From assembly GCA_038852315.1 (NCBI GenBank), contig JAWCKF010000002.1, positions 77,607 through 141,606 of the forward strand: DNA of 64,000 nucleotides, written 5' to 3'. The stretch is from COMBO-56-21 sp038852315 (lineage in GTDB: Archaea; Thermoplasmatota; Thermoplasmata; UBA10834). The position numbers were made by a program, and so were the translations under genes. A model generated the notes under the pieces. That model was not told the DNA's origin, did not search any database, and worked only from the letters and a program-made list of their open reading frames with translations. Shown piece after piece: positions 25,501 to 32,546 of this stretch; position 1 is the stretch's first letter, and each line of letters starts with the position of its first letter.

Positions 25501-25818
25501 TTGAGAGGAATGAAGTGCAAGTGCGGCTTCTCAACCGTATCGACCAAGCTCAAGTGCCCCAGGTGCGGCAGACTGATGAAGGCATGCGAATGGGCCGATG
25601 AGGGCAAGGTCCTCTCGTTCACGAAGCTACAGACCATCCCCGAAGGGGCCGACAGGCCGCACGACCTCGTCCTAGTCCAGCTCGCGAAGAAGGGGCCCAA
25701 GATAGTATGCTGGACCACTAGCAGACTCGAGGTAGAGGACGAAGTCTCGGTCGTTGATGACGGCGGCAGATACTTCTGCCAGTTACTGGAGAGGTCAAAG
25801 CGCTCGTCGAACCCGTGA
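25501..25818 (+). CDS. Zinc-ribbon/OB-fold protein, DUF35-like
   Basis: A 105-aa protein with an N-terminal four-Cys zinc ribbon (CKCGFSTVSTKLKCPRCGR) and an OB-fold-like remainder (GKVLSFTKLQTIPEGADRP, VLVQLAKKGPKIVCW, LEVEDEVSVV). This architecture is that of DUF35 proteins, which in archaea associate with thiolase/HMG-CoA synthase complexes and may channel acyl-CoA. No such genes are adjacent, so its partner is unknown. Start may be TTG 25501 or ATG 25510. GAGAGGA lies too close to the ATG to be its ribosome site, favouring TTG or a leaderless start. Converges with the ACT-domain gene with no gap. Confidence 0.7.
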   Translation: MRGMKCKCGFSTVSTKLKCPRCGRLMKACEWADEGKVLSFTKLQTIPEGADRPHDLVLVQLAKKGPKIVCWTTSRLEVEDEVSVVDDGGRYFCQLLERSKRSSNP

Positions 25819-26748
25819 TCATAACCTTATCGACGAGGTCTCGACGAGCCTGAAGGAGGGCCCGAGGGCTGCTATCTTCGGTGCTAGGAGGGATTCGATA
25901 TCGTCCCTGTTCTTGGCCGCAGCCGCCCGCACGTCGACGACGAGATCGCATGTCATACGCTCGTAATACACGAGTACATTGGTGTATCCCGCGAGGACGT
26001 TGATAGATTCGTCTCCTATGGCCTTCATTATCTCGAAAAGGGCTCCCGGCCTGTCGGGGAGGTCCACGCTCAGACGCATTAGCTTGGCGTCGTCGCTCAG
26101 GAACGCTATGGAGAGTATCCATGTATCTGGCTCACCTATCAGCATGATGGGCGAGGAGTCCTTCCCCAGGAAGCTCAGATAGGCCTTGGGCACCTCAAAA
26201 GTGCTGTCCTTGATTATGCTCGCCTTCTTCTCGGTCCTCCGCATCGCCTTCGTCTTGACCCTGAGGTTCTCAGTCGCCATTCCCTTGGTGTACCTTGTCG
26301 CGAGGTCGGACGGTTCAACGCACATGCAGTCTACCATGGAGAGGTTAGGAGCGGCCGCGCCCTTCTCGTCATCGAACTCCTTCTTGAGCGCAAGGGAGTC
26401 ACCGAAGAACGAAAGGTCCACGAGCATCTCCCAGACCATCACGACACCGGGTATCGAGCTGACGGTCTCCGAGTTCAGTATGTCGATGTTCCGCACCTTG
26501 AGGAAGTGAGCGGCTTGGGCGAGGGCACCTGGCTCGTCCCTCACCTGGAAAGTGACATAGGCGATCTCTCTGTAGTTCTCCGGGCCGAACGGGGATAGGA
26601 CAATCTCGTAGTTGCTCCTCCCATCAACCTCGTACCTGAACATCGAGCTGAACACTTCGCTGCCGTCGACGAGCCCGAGCGGCTCACCTATCTTCCGGCT
26701 GATCTTGATCTTGCCTCCTTCCATACGCCCGAAATCCAAGAGCTTCAA
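25819..26748 (-). CDS. Protein with two ACT domains
   Basis: A 309-aa protein with ACT-like segments near residues 62-112 (AYVTFQVRDEPGALAQAAHFL) and 222-290 (LMRLSVDLPDRPGALFEIM), the folds that bind amino acids or other small ligands to regulate enzymes. The N-terminal ~55 residues and the middle are not recognised. No catalytic domain is fused. TTG 26748 is preferred because GAGGGGAGC sits just upstream, with a TATA-like ACATAAAAC complement at 26785-26793. ATG 26724 is an alternative. Role: probable allosteric or metabolic regulator; its target is unknown. Confidence 0.72.
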   Translation of the reverse strand: MKLLDFGRMEGGKIKISRKIGEPLGLVDGSEVFSSMFRYEVDGRSNYEIVLSPFGPENYREIAYVTFQVRDEPGALAQAAHFLKVRNIDILNSETVSSIPGVVMVWEMLVDLSFFGDSLALKKEFDDEKGAAAPNLSMVDCMCVEPSDLATRYTKGMATENLRVKTKAMRRTEKKASIIKDSTFEVPKAYLSFLGKDSSPIMLIGEPDTWILSIAFLSDDAKLMRLSVDLPDRPGALFEIMKAIGDESINVLAGYTNVLVYYERMTCDLVVDVRAAAAKNRDDIESLLAPKIAALGPSFRLVETSSIRL

Positions 26749-26812
26749 CGCGCTCCCCTCAGCCGAGATGAAGGCGCATCGGCAACATAAAACTGTTGAG
26801 CATGACGAGACG

Positions 26813-27202
26813 CTATCTCGGGCAGAAGACGTAAAGCGTCGGCACGCGCTGCCTCAGGCCCGTCCAGTAGCCGCACTTCCGACACTTGTATCCCATCGTT
26901 ACAGTCCCGCCATACACGGTCTCGTTCCTGATTCTATCGGTCTTGCTGCCACAGACAGGACAATCCCTGGCCGAGGTCTTCTGCTTGGACTCCCGCGCCC
27001 TGATTTGCAGCTTTGCCAGCCCGTTCTCGATCGCGAGCCTTCGGACGCGCTCCTCGCTGACGGTGTAATCGGAGTCGTGCCTCTTGAGTTCCTTCAGGAC
27101 GAGGGCGGTCATCTTGCGCTGGGAGCTGACGACACCGTGCCTTTGAAGGGCGTCCTTGATCGCCTCCACGACCTCGGTGTCAGAGGGCTTCCTGTAGGCC
27201 AT
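26813..27202 (-). CDS. HTH plus zinc-ribbon protein, unknown function
   Basis: A 129-aa basic protein. The first ~70 residues look like a helical winged-HTH-like region (SDTEVVEAIKDALQRHGVV, EERVRRLAIENGLAKLQIR). A C-terminal four-Cys zinc ribbon follows (CPVCGSKT ... YKCRKCGYW). Such small proteins in archaea often act in transcription or RNA metabolism, but no function can be assigned. Stands alone. The 208 bp to the next gene hold only the TATA box of that gene. Confidence 0.68.
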   Translation of the reverse strand: MAYRKPSDTEVVEAIKDALQRHGVVSSQRKMTALVLKELKRHDSDYTVSEERVRRLAIENGLAKLQIRARESKQKTSARDCPVCGSKTDRIRNETVYGGTVTMGYKCRKCGYWTGLRQRVPTLYVFCPR

Positions 27203-27370
27203 CAGAGCGGCATTGACCTCCAGTTACGAAAATGTTTGCCACATCGTGAGGCAACGACATGAGGACGCGCAAGAAGTCGTGAGAATGGCCGTCAGCCACA
27301 GTAGTATGGGAAGCCGACCTATGGAGCGTTGCAGTCTAGCGCTTGCCTAGCGGTTCGTTGCTGAGCAAAG

Positions 27371-27378
27371 CATATAAG
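27371..27378 (+). promoter_or_regulatory. TATA box of the cpgS-like gene
   Basis: CATATAAG about 40 bp before ATG 27412, which also has a GGTGTGAGG ribosome site. The remaining upstream gap from 27203 shows no supported ORF. Confidence 0.5.
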
Positions 27379-27411
27379 AAGGCAAGGGCTACCCGCGGGC
27401 CGGTGTGAGGC

Positions 27412-28719
27412 ATGCGAGCGAGAGTCATCATAATGGGCGCTGCCGGACGCGACTTTCACAACTTCAACGTGTACTTCCGGAACAATGCCAACTATGAGGT
27501 CGTGGCGTTCACCGCCACTCAGATACCAAACATAGAAGGGCGCAGGTATCCGCCGAGCCTAGCGGGGAAGCTCTACCCGAAGGGAATCGAGATCCATCCG
27601 GAGAAGGACCTCCCCGAGCTCATCAGGAAGCACAAGGTGGAGCAGGTTGTCCTGGCGTACTCCGACCTCAGCCACGTGGACGTGATGCACAAGGCCTCGA
27701 TTGTGAACGCCGCTGGCGCCGACTTCAGGCTGATGGGGCCTAACCAGACGGCTCTAAAAGCAAAGGTACCTGTCATCGCTGTCTGCGCTGTCAGGACTGG
27801 GTCGGGCAAGAGCCAGACCACAAGGGCGATAGCTTCGATACTGAGAGCGAAGGGCAGGAGGGTCGTCGCAGTCCGACACCCGATGCCATATGGGGACCTC
27901 GAAAAACAGGCTGTGCAGCGCTTCGCTACCTACGCGGACCTCGACAAGTACGAATGCACCATCGAGGAGCGAGAGGAGTACGAGCCTCACATCGACAAGG
28001 GCATCGTAGTCTACGCGGGCGTGGACTACGGCAAGATACTCAAACAGGCCGAGAAGGAGGCGGATGTGATACTGTGGGATGGTGGCAACAACGACACGCC
28101 GTTCTATGTGCCAGACCTGCACATCACGATAGCGGACCCGCACAGGGCCGAACACGCAAGGTTGTATTACCCTGGCGAGACCAATGTGAGGCTGGCCGAT
28201 GTCGTCATCATAAACAAGGTCGACACGGCGGACCCGAAGAACGTCGAGCTAGTGAAGGAGATAGTGAGGCAGCTGAACCCCCGGGCGAGGATCATAACCG
28301 CCGCGTCACCATTGACTGTGGAGGACCCGAGGGTCATAAAGGGTAAGCGTGTGCTGGTAATCGAGGATGGCCCGACTGTGACTCACGGTGAGATGAGATA
28401 CGGTGCGGGGTTCATAGCGGCCAAGAACGCGGGCGCCAAGGAGATCATCGACCCTCGGCCGTTCGCTGTCAACTCCATCAAACAGACCTTCGAGAAGTAC
28501 AGCCACCTCGAGAGGGTGCTTCCGGCCATGGGCTACGGCAACCAGCAGGTGAAGGACCTCGAAGAGACGATAAACGCGGCAGACTGCGACGTGGTCGTGT
28601 CGGGCACGCCGATCGACCTGAACCGTGTACTGAAGGCTAACAAGCCCGTGGTCAGGGTCAGGTACGAGCTGAAAGTGCTGGATTCCCCCTCTCTAGAGGA
28701 GCTCGTAGCGAAGTTCTGA
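27412..28719 (+). CDS. Cyclic 2,3-diphosphoglycerate synthetase-like GTPase
   Basis: A 435-aa cytosolic protein of the COG2403/CpgS group. Layout: an N-terminal Rossmann-like domain (RVIIMGAAGRDFHNFNVYFRN), a P-loop GTPase-like region (VCAVRTGSGKSQTTRAIASI, VILWDGGNNDTPF, DVVIINKVDTAD) and a C-terminal domain ending in VRVRYELKVLDSPSLEEL. CpgS makes the compatible solute cyclic 2,3-DPG in thermophilic methanogens. Closely similar proteins occur in organisms not known to make it, so substrate is uncertain. It is transcribed from its own TATA box and followed 40 bp later by tRNA-Leu. Confidence 0.8.
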   Translation: MRARVIIMGAAGRDFHNFNVYFRNNANYEVVAFTATQIPNIEGRRYPPSLAGKLYPKGIEIHPEKDLPELIRKHKVEQVVLAYSDLSHVDVMHKASIVNAAGADFRLMGPNQTALKAKVPVIAVCAVRTGSGKSQTTRAIASILRAKGRRVVAVRHPMPYGDLEKQAVQRFATYADLDKYECTIEEREEYEPHIDKGIVVYAGVDYGKILKQAEKEADVILWDGGNNDTPFYVPDLHITIADPHRAEHARLYYPGETNVRLADVVIINKVDTADPKNVELVKEIVRQLNPRARIITAASPLTVEDPRVIKGKRVLVIEDGPTVTHGEMRYGAGFIAAKNAGAKEIIDPRPFAVNSIKQTFEKYSHLERVLPAMGYGNQQVKDLEETINAADCDVVVSGTPIDLNRVLKANKPVVRVRYELKVLDSPSLEELVAKF

Positions 28720-28759
28720 TTCGCAAAGGGTTATGGCACTCCGCGGGGATTATGGCACC

Positions 28760-28844
28760 GCGGGAGTAGCTAAGCCAGGCCAAAAGCGCAGGACTTAAGA
28801 TCCGGTCTCATAGGAGTTCGGGGGTTCGAATCCCCTCTCCCGCA
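28760..28844 (+). tRNA. tRNA-Leu (anticodon UAA)
   Basis: Class II tRNA of 85 nt. The acceptor stem GCGGGAG pairs with CTCCCGC plus discriminator A, the anticodon loop CTTAAGA gives UAA, a long variable arm is typical for Leu, and the T arm reads GGGGGTTCGAATCCCCT. CCA is not encoded, no intron is visible, and no 3'-end duplication (attachment site) is seen nearby. Confidence 0.96.
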
Positions 28845-28997
28845 CGGTCGTCCCTGCATTCCCTTAGGCCGTGGGTGCTTCCGGCATTCAATTGCTATAT
28901 CAACTATTGGATTGGCGGAGAGATCCACCAGACCCCACTCTCGCGAACACTCAAATACCGACGGAATCGCTAGTTGAATGATTGCCGGAATGCTGCC

Positions 28998-29519
28998 ATG
29001 AGACTCGCTCCTGTGATTTGTGCCTGTTTGATGGCCACGGCCTTCGCCGCCGCGTGCATCACACCTCTACACGCAGCCGACACGAACTCGGCAGAATGGG
29101 TATCGGCACCGACTGCAATGGAATGGGCTGATAGATCAGCACCGCAGGGCGGCGGCGCTCTGGCAGCACAGAAGGCCTCCCCCGAAATCGGCCTGCTTGA
29201 GTTCCGGCCAAAGGTCCTGAACCTGGACAGCTCCGGGAGATATGTGACCTGCCTCCTGGTGTTGCCCGAGGGCAGGACCGTGAGAGATGTCTTCATACCA
29301 TCTGTTCAGCTGAACGGAGCGGTCTACGCCTCGACAGAATTCAGCCCTCACAACCCTGTGGTAGAGTATCAAAACAAGGACGAGCTGATGCTGAAGTTCG
29401 AGAAGTGCCGCGTTCAGGAGGTGCTCTCTCCTGGACACGATGTCCCAGTATGGGTCTCCGGCTGGTTCACGGATTCAGTACCTTTTGTGGCCTATGGCTC
29501 GGTCACGATCATTGCCTGA
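28998..29519 (+). CDS. Secreted beta-sandwich protein
   Basis: Exported protein of 173 aa with a clear signal peptide (MRLAPVICACLMATAFAAACITPLHAA region, cleavage likely after HAA). The mature part contains a motif series I associate with repeated surface domains in archaeal and bacterial secreted proteins: FRPKVLNLDSSGRYVTCLLV, SVQLNGAVYAS, LMLKFEKCRVQEVL, VPVWVSGWFTD. ATG 28998 is preferred over TTG 28974 because it starts the signal peptide. The gap 28845-28997 holds only a TATA-like GCTATATCA (about 28890). The PKD protein follows, so both may be surface proteins. Confidence 0.68.
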   Translation: MRLAPVICACLMATAFAAACITPLHAADTNSAEWVSAPTAMEWADRSAPQGGGALAAQKASPEIGLLEFRPKVLNLDSSGRYVTCLLVLPEGRTVRDVFIPSVQLNGAVYASTEFSPHNPVVEYQNKDELMLKFEKCRVQEVLSPGHDVPVWVSGWFTDSVPFVAYGSVTIIA

Positions 29520-29630
29520 GACGGCCGTACGAAGCCGCTCGCCGAAGCCAGAGCCTGCAGTGGAAACGCAGGTCGGGCGCGCGATGGTTCCATGCGAATG
29601 CAGGGTCCTGTGCTTCGAATCGGAGAAAAC

Positions 29631-29638
29631 ACTATAAG
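29631..29638 (+). promoter_or_regulatory. TATA box of PKD-domain gene
   Basis: ACTATAAG about 54 bp before ATG 29685, which has a GGGAGGAGGG ribosome site at 29671-29680, so this is a leadered transcript. Confidence 0.45.
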
Positions 29639-29684
29639 GGGGACCTGACTCTCAAGCCTTCAGCCGGCCCTGGGAGGAGGGAGC

Positions 29685-30494
29685 ATGAGTCCGATGAAGA
29701 AGCTGGTGGCGGTGGCTGCCACTGCAGCGGTCGTTCTGGTCGTTGTGGTGGTGGGCCTTGCCTCGCTAGCACCGAAGACGAAACCGGAGTCCGTGAACAG
29801 ACCCCCGGTTCCGCACTTCCGCTACGATGTGAACAACCTGACGGTGACTTTCAATGCTTCGGCGTCGATTGACCCTGACGGTTCGATCGTCGACTACTCC
29901 TGGAGCTTCGGCGACCGCGGGTATGGAAGAGGCGTTGAGGTCGTGTACAGGTATCTCGCGAACGGGACCTACAATGTTACACTGACCGTGACTGACAACA
30001 ACAACGCCAAGAACTCCACATCGCAGGATGTGACCGTCCGTCTGCACATCGATGTAGTGCCCGAGAAAAAGCGGCCGATGGCAGTGATTGAGGTCGTCGC
30101 GACCGACAACCTCACCGTCACTGTGAGCGGTGCAGGATCCAAGGCACCCGAGGGCGGGAGGATTGTTTCCTACGAATGGAGCTTCGAGGACGGGGGAACC
30201 GCGACGGGAGTGACCGTGACATACACGTTTGCCGCGAACGGCACGTACAACATCACGCTCACGGTCACTGATGACACGGGCGAGAAGGATTCAGCCACCG
30301 TCAAGGTGTGCGTGACATCTGGCCCGTACCCGCCCCCACCGCCGCCTCCGCCCGCGAAGTCGGGCCCTCCAGGACTGATAAAGGCGATCGATATACACGA
30401 GGGGAAGGCGAACCGGAACGACGGGCTACAGAACTCGCTCGACCATCTGAGGCAAAACCTAGACAGGTGGTTGGAGAAGCATCTGACTCCGTGA
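29685..30494 (+). CDS. Surface protein with two PKD domains
   Basis: Membrane-anchored or secreted protein (269 aa). An N-terminal hydrophobic helix (LVAVAATAAVVLVVVVVGLA) precedes two PKD domains: SIDPDGSIVDYSWSFGD ... NGTYNVTLTVTD (about 45-120) and the matching GGRIVSYEWSFEDGG ... NGTYNITLTVTD (about 130-215). A run of eight prolines links them to a ~45-residue charged helical tail. PKD domains mediate protein or carbohydrate contacts on the cell surface. No catalytic domain is present. Strong ribosome site and a following hairpin terminator delimit it as a single-gene unit. Confidence 0.82.
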   Translation: MSPMKKLVAVAATAAVVLVVVVVGLASLAPKTKPESVNRPPVPHFRYDVNNLTVTFNASASIDPDGSIVDYSWSFGDRGYGRGVEVVYRYLANGTYNVTLTVTDNNNAKNSTSQDVTVRLHIDVVPEKKRPMAVIEVVATDNLTVTVSGAGSKAPEGGRIVSYEWSFEDGGTATGVTVTYTFAANGTYNITLTVTDDTGEKDSATVKVCVTSGPYPPPPPPPPAKSGPPGLIKAIDIHEGKANRNDGLQNSLDHLRQNLDRWLEKHLTP

Positions 30495-30518
30495 ATCTGG
30501 TCTGCCCGGATCTCGGTC

Positions 30519-30559
30519 CCGGAAGCCGTCATGACGACGGCTCCGGAGAAACCCTTTTT
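30519..30559 (+). terminator. Hairpin terminator after PKD-domain gene
   Basis: Stem CCGGAAGCCGTC (30519-30530, one bulged A) pairs with GACGGCTCCGG (30536-30546) over a five-base loop, followed by CCCTTTTT (T-run 30555-30559). It lies 25 bp after the PKD stop. Confidence 0.6.
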
Positions 30560-30634
30560 CGCGCTTTCAAGATTTGTTGGTTTGATAGCCCACGTGGAAT
30601 CGGATCCTGTGTCGGGACGAGCAATCCCTCTCGT

Positions 30635-30787
30635 TCACGACCTTTTTACGACGTGTAGGTAGTGGCACTCGGGGCACTCCATCTGCTTGCCATCCGTCTC
30701 CACGAGCCTCACATGCTTCTGATGCTTCTCGCACTCGGGGCACAGTATATCCTTCTCACGCTTCCTGAAATAGTCGAGAATGCCCAT
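30635..30787 (-). CDS. Small zinc-ribbon protein (50 aa)
   Basis: Short gene read directly from the sequence: 50 aa beginning MGILDYFRKREKDILCPEC, with two CPEC knuckles about 24 residues apart (C16/C19 and C38/C41) forming one four-Cys zinc site. ATG 30787 has GGAGA five bases upstream. Basic ends and the zinc site suggest nucleic-acid or protein binding, but function is unknown. It lies just downstream of GGGP synthase on the opposite side of a 72-bp gap and on the same strand, so it could be the last gene of the lipid operon. Confidence 0.7.
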   Translation of the reverse strand: MGILDYFRKREKDILCPECEKHQKHVRLVETDGKQMECPECHYLHVVKRS

Positions 30788-30859
30788 AGGAATCTCCTCT
30801 CCCCGGAGAACTCGGTCTTCATATAAAACATTGACACCGCAGCGGGGCTTTTCAGAAGA

Positions 30860-31597
30860 CTATCCCTTGTGGACAGCCCGGACCAACCTGCTCAGGGGGC
30901 CTTCGAACGCGCCGTTCTCCACAAGCGTACCTGTCACTATTATGTCTGCGCCTGCACGGACTGCTGCCGTGGCCCTCCTCTCGTCCGTTATGCCTCCGCC
31001 GACCACGATGGGTATCTTGACGCTGCTCCTCACCGCTCTGATCATCTCCGTCGGCACCGGCTCCGGGGCCCCAGAGCCCGCCTCCAGATAGAACAGATCC
31101 ATTCCGAACATCTCCGTCGCGATGGCGTAGCCGACTGCACGTGCTACATCTTCCCTGCTGACGAGGTCTGCCTCGCCGACTTCCCCCACTTTCATACCGG
31201 GCTCGACGATGACGTACCCCATGGAGATGGTCTCGAGGCCCAGCTTCCTTATCACAGGGGCACCCTTCCAGTGCTCCCCCGTGATGTTCCGCACGTTCCT
31301 CGAGTTGAGCATGCTCATGAAGTAGACGGCGTCTGCGCGCGCAGGTATGGCGTTCGCACCCGATGGGAAGTAGATGACAGGGCGTGTGCACGCTGACTTG
31401 ACAGAGTCGACGGTGGCGTCGAGGTTCTGCTGTGTTACGCCCGTGGAGCCACCGACCATGATGGCGTCGGAGCCAACATCCTCTGCCTTGCGCGCTATGT
31501 CGCCTGCCGCGTCCGGAGGCTGCTTGGCGGGATCGATGAGTGTCATGTGTAGTTTGTGCTTCTTCAGCTCGCTGGTGATGTATTCCCGGACCTTCAA
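30860..31597 (-). CDS. Geranylgeranylglyceryl phosphate synthase
   Basis: First committed step of archaeal ether lipids: links geranylgeranyl diphosphate to sn-glycerol-1-phosphate. The TIM-barrel of 245 aa carries the phosphate and substrate motifs HMTLIDPAKQ, MVGGSTGVTQQNLD, YFPSGANAI, YLEAGSGAPEPV and VVGGGITDERRA followed by ADIIVTGTL. The start is TTG 31597, embedded in a TTGA overlap with the UbiA stop and preceded by GGAGGTG, so it is translationally coupled. Pairing with the next enzyme of the pathway makes an archaeal lipid operon. Confidence 0.95.
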   Translation of the reverse strand: MKVREYITSELKKHKLHMTLIDPAKQPPDAAGDIARKAEDVGSDAIMVGGSTGVTQQNLDATVDSVKSACTRPVIYFPSGANAIPARADAVYFMSMLNSRNVRNITGEHWKGAPVIRKLGLETISMGYVIVEPGMKVGEVGEADLVSREDVARAVGYAIATEMFGMDLFYLEAGSGAPEPVPTEMIRAVRSSVKIPIVVGGGITDERRATAAVRAGADIIVTGTLVENGAFEGPLSRLVRAVHKG

Positions 31598-32442
31598 AAC
31601 ACACCTCCGAGCAGGAATGCGACAAGCGCCACGAACATGGCCAGCTTCGCCGTTTTCTGCCCTTTCTCAGGGCTCTCGAAATGTATCATGGCGCAGTATA
31701 TAAAGATTGCATCAGAAGCCAGCACGACGACGAGGTACCATACAGAAAGGAGGTTCAGAAAGTAGGGCAGCGGGCTGAGAGCGACAGCGACAACGAAGGC
31801 GGCCGAGCCTGCCAGGCCCGCGTTCCTGACCCCGATCATCATCGGCAGCGTGGTCCTCGCGCCTTTGTCTCCCTCGATGTCCTGGATGTCCTTGACGATC
31901 TCTCGTCCGAGCGTAGCCAGGAAGGCGAGCGCTGCGAGTATCCAGGCGAGTTCCAGCCTGCCGACGGCTGCGCCTCCGAACAAGAACAGGGCTCCCGTGA
32001 GCCAACTGATCGCCAGGTTGCCGGCGAATCCCTGTGCTTTCAGCCAAGTCTCGTAGGCGACCATAACGAGCATCGATGTGATCACTATCGCGATCGACCA
32101 GAGGCCGACGAAGAGGCTCAGAATCCCCGAGGCCGCGAACAGCACCACTGCGGAAACCGCGGCCGCAACAGGCGCGACGGTGCCGGACGGCAGAGGCCTC
32201 TCTGGGTGTGCCTTCTTGTCTATCTCCCTGTCTGAGTAATCGTTGTAGGCGTTCCCAGCGGCCGTGAAGAGCGCTACGACTGCCATGGACAGAGCGACAT
32301 CCACAAGATTCTCCGTTACGCCGTCGGGCCCCCCGCATATGATTGATGCGAGCAGGGCGCCGAAAGCCGCCATGGCACAATTCCCCAGCCTGAAGAGACG
32401 CAGAACGCCCCGTAGGCTGGTGCGTCTCACGGCCCCGTCCAT
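31594..32442 (-). CDS. UbiA prenyltransferase, probable DGGGP synthase
   Basis: Membrane enzyme adding the second geranylgeranyl chain to GGGP. About eight or nine hydrophobic helices. The two Asp-rich motifs of UbiA enzymes are NAYNDYSDREID (with HPERPLPSG) and DIQDIEGDKGARTTLP. Coupling to GGGP synthase by a 4-bp overlap makes the DGGGP synthase assignment strong. ATG 32442 (282 aa) is preferred over GTG 32493 because a TATA element at 32465-32473 predicts transcription starting at 32442 itself, i.e. leaderless. Confidence 0.92.
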   Translation of the reverse strand: MDGAVRRTSLRGVLRLFRLGNCAMAAFGALLASIICGGPDGVTENLVDVALSMAVVALFTAAGNAYNDYSDREIDKKAHPERPLPSGTVAPVAAAVSAVVLFAASGILSLFVGLWSIAIVITSMLVMVAYETWLKAQGFAGNLAISWLTGALFLFGGAAVGRLELAWILAALAFLATLGREIVKDIQDIEGDKGARTTLPMMIGVRNAGLAGSAAFVVAVALSPLPYFLNLLSVWYLVVVLASDAIFIYCAMIHFESPEKGQKTAKLAMFVALVAFLLGGVF

Positions 32443-32464
32443 GACGGTCCTAACGGATTGGTCC

Positions 32465-32473
32465 GATATATGG
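32465..32473 (-). promoter_or_regulatory. TATA box of ubiA/GGGP synthase operon
   Basis: Minus-strand CCATATATC centred 26 bp before ATG 32442, which predicts a leaderless mRNA and fixes the start. Confidence 0.55.
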
Positions 32474-32511
32474 TCCTTTTGCAGCGCGTGCACGTCTCCA
32501 GAATCCCCAAA

Positions 32512-32519
32512 ACATTATG
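32512..32519 (+). promoter_or_regulatory. TATA box of site-2 protease gene
   Basis: ACATTATG, about 31 bp before ATG 32547, giving a leader of only a few nucleotides. Together with the ubiA TATA box it makes a compact divergent promoter region of about 100 bp. Confidence 0.45.
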
Positions 32520-32546
32520 TAGCTGCGCCATGTTGGGCTGGACAGA

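Noticed and set aside
28760..28844. tRNA-Leu as an integration site
   Set aside because: No integrase nearby and no duplicate of the tRNA 3' end seen in the flanking sequence. The same holds for tRNA-Val at 52040-52112.
28970..29296. 108-aa minus-strand ORF
   Set aside because: Antisense to the secreted protein, whose signal peptide and beta-sandwich motifs are clear.
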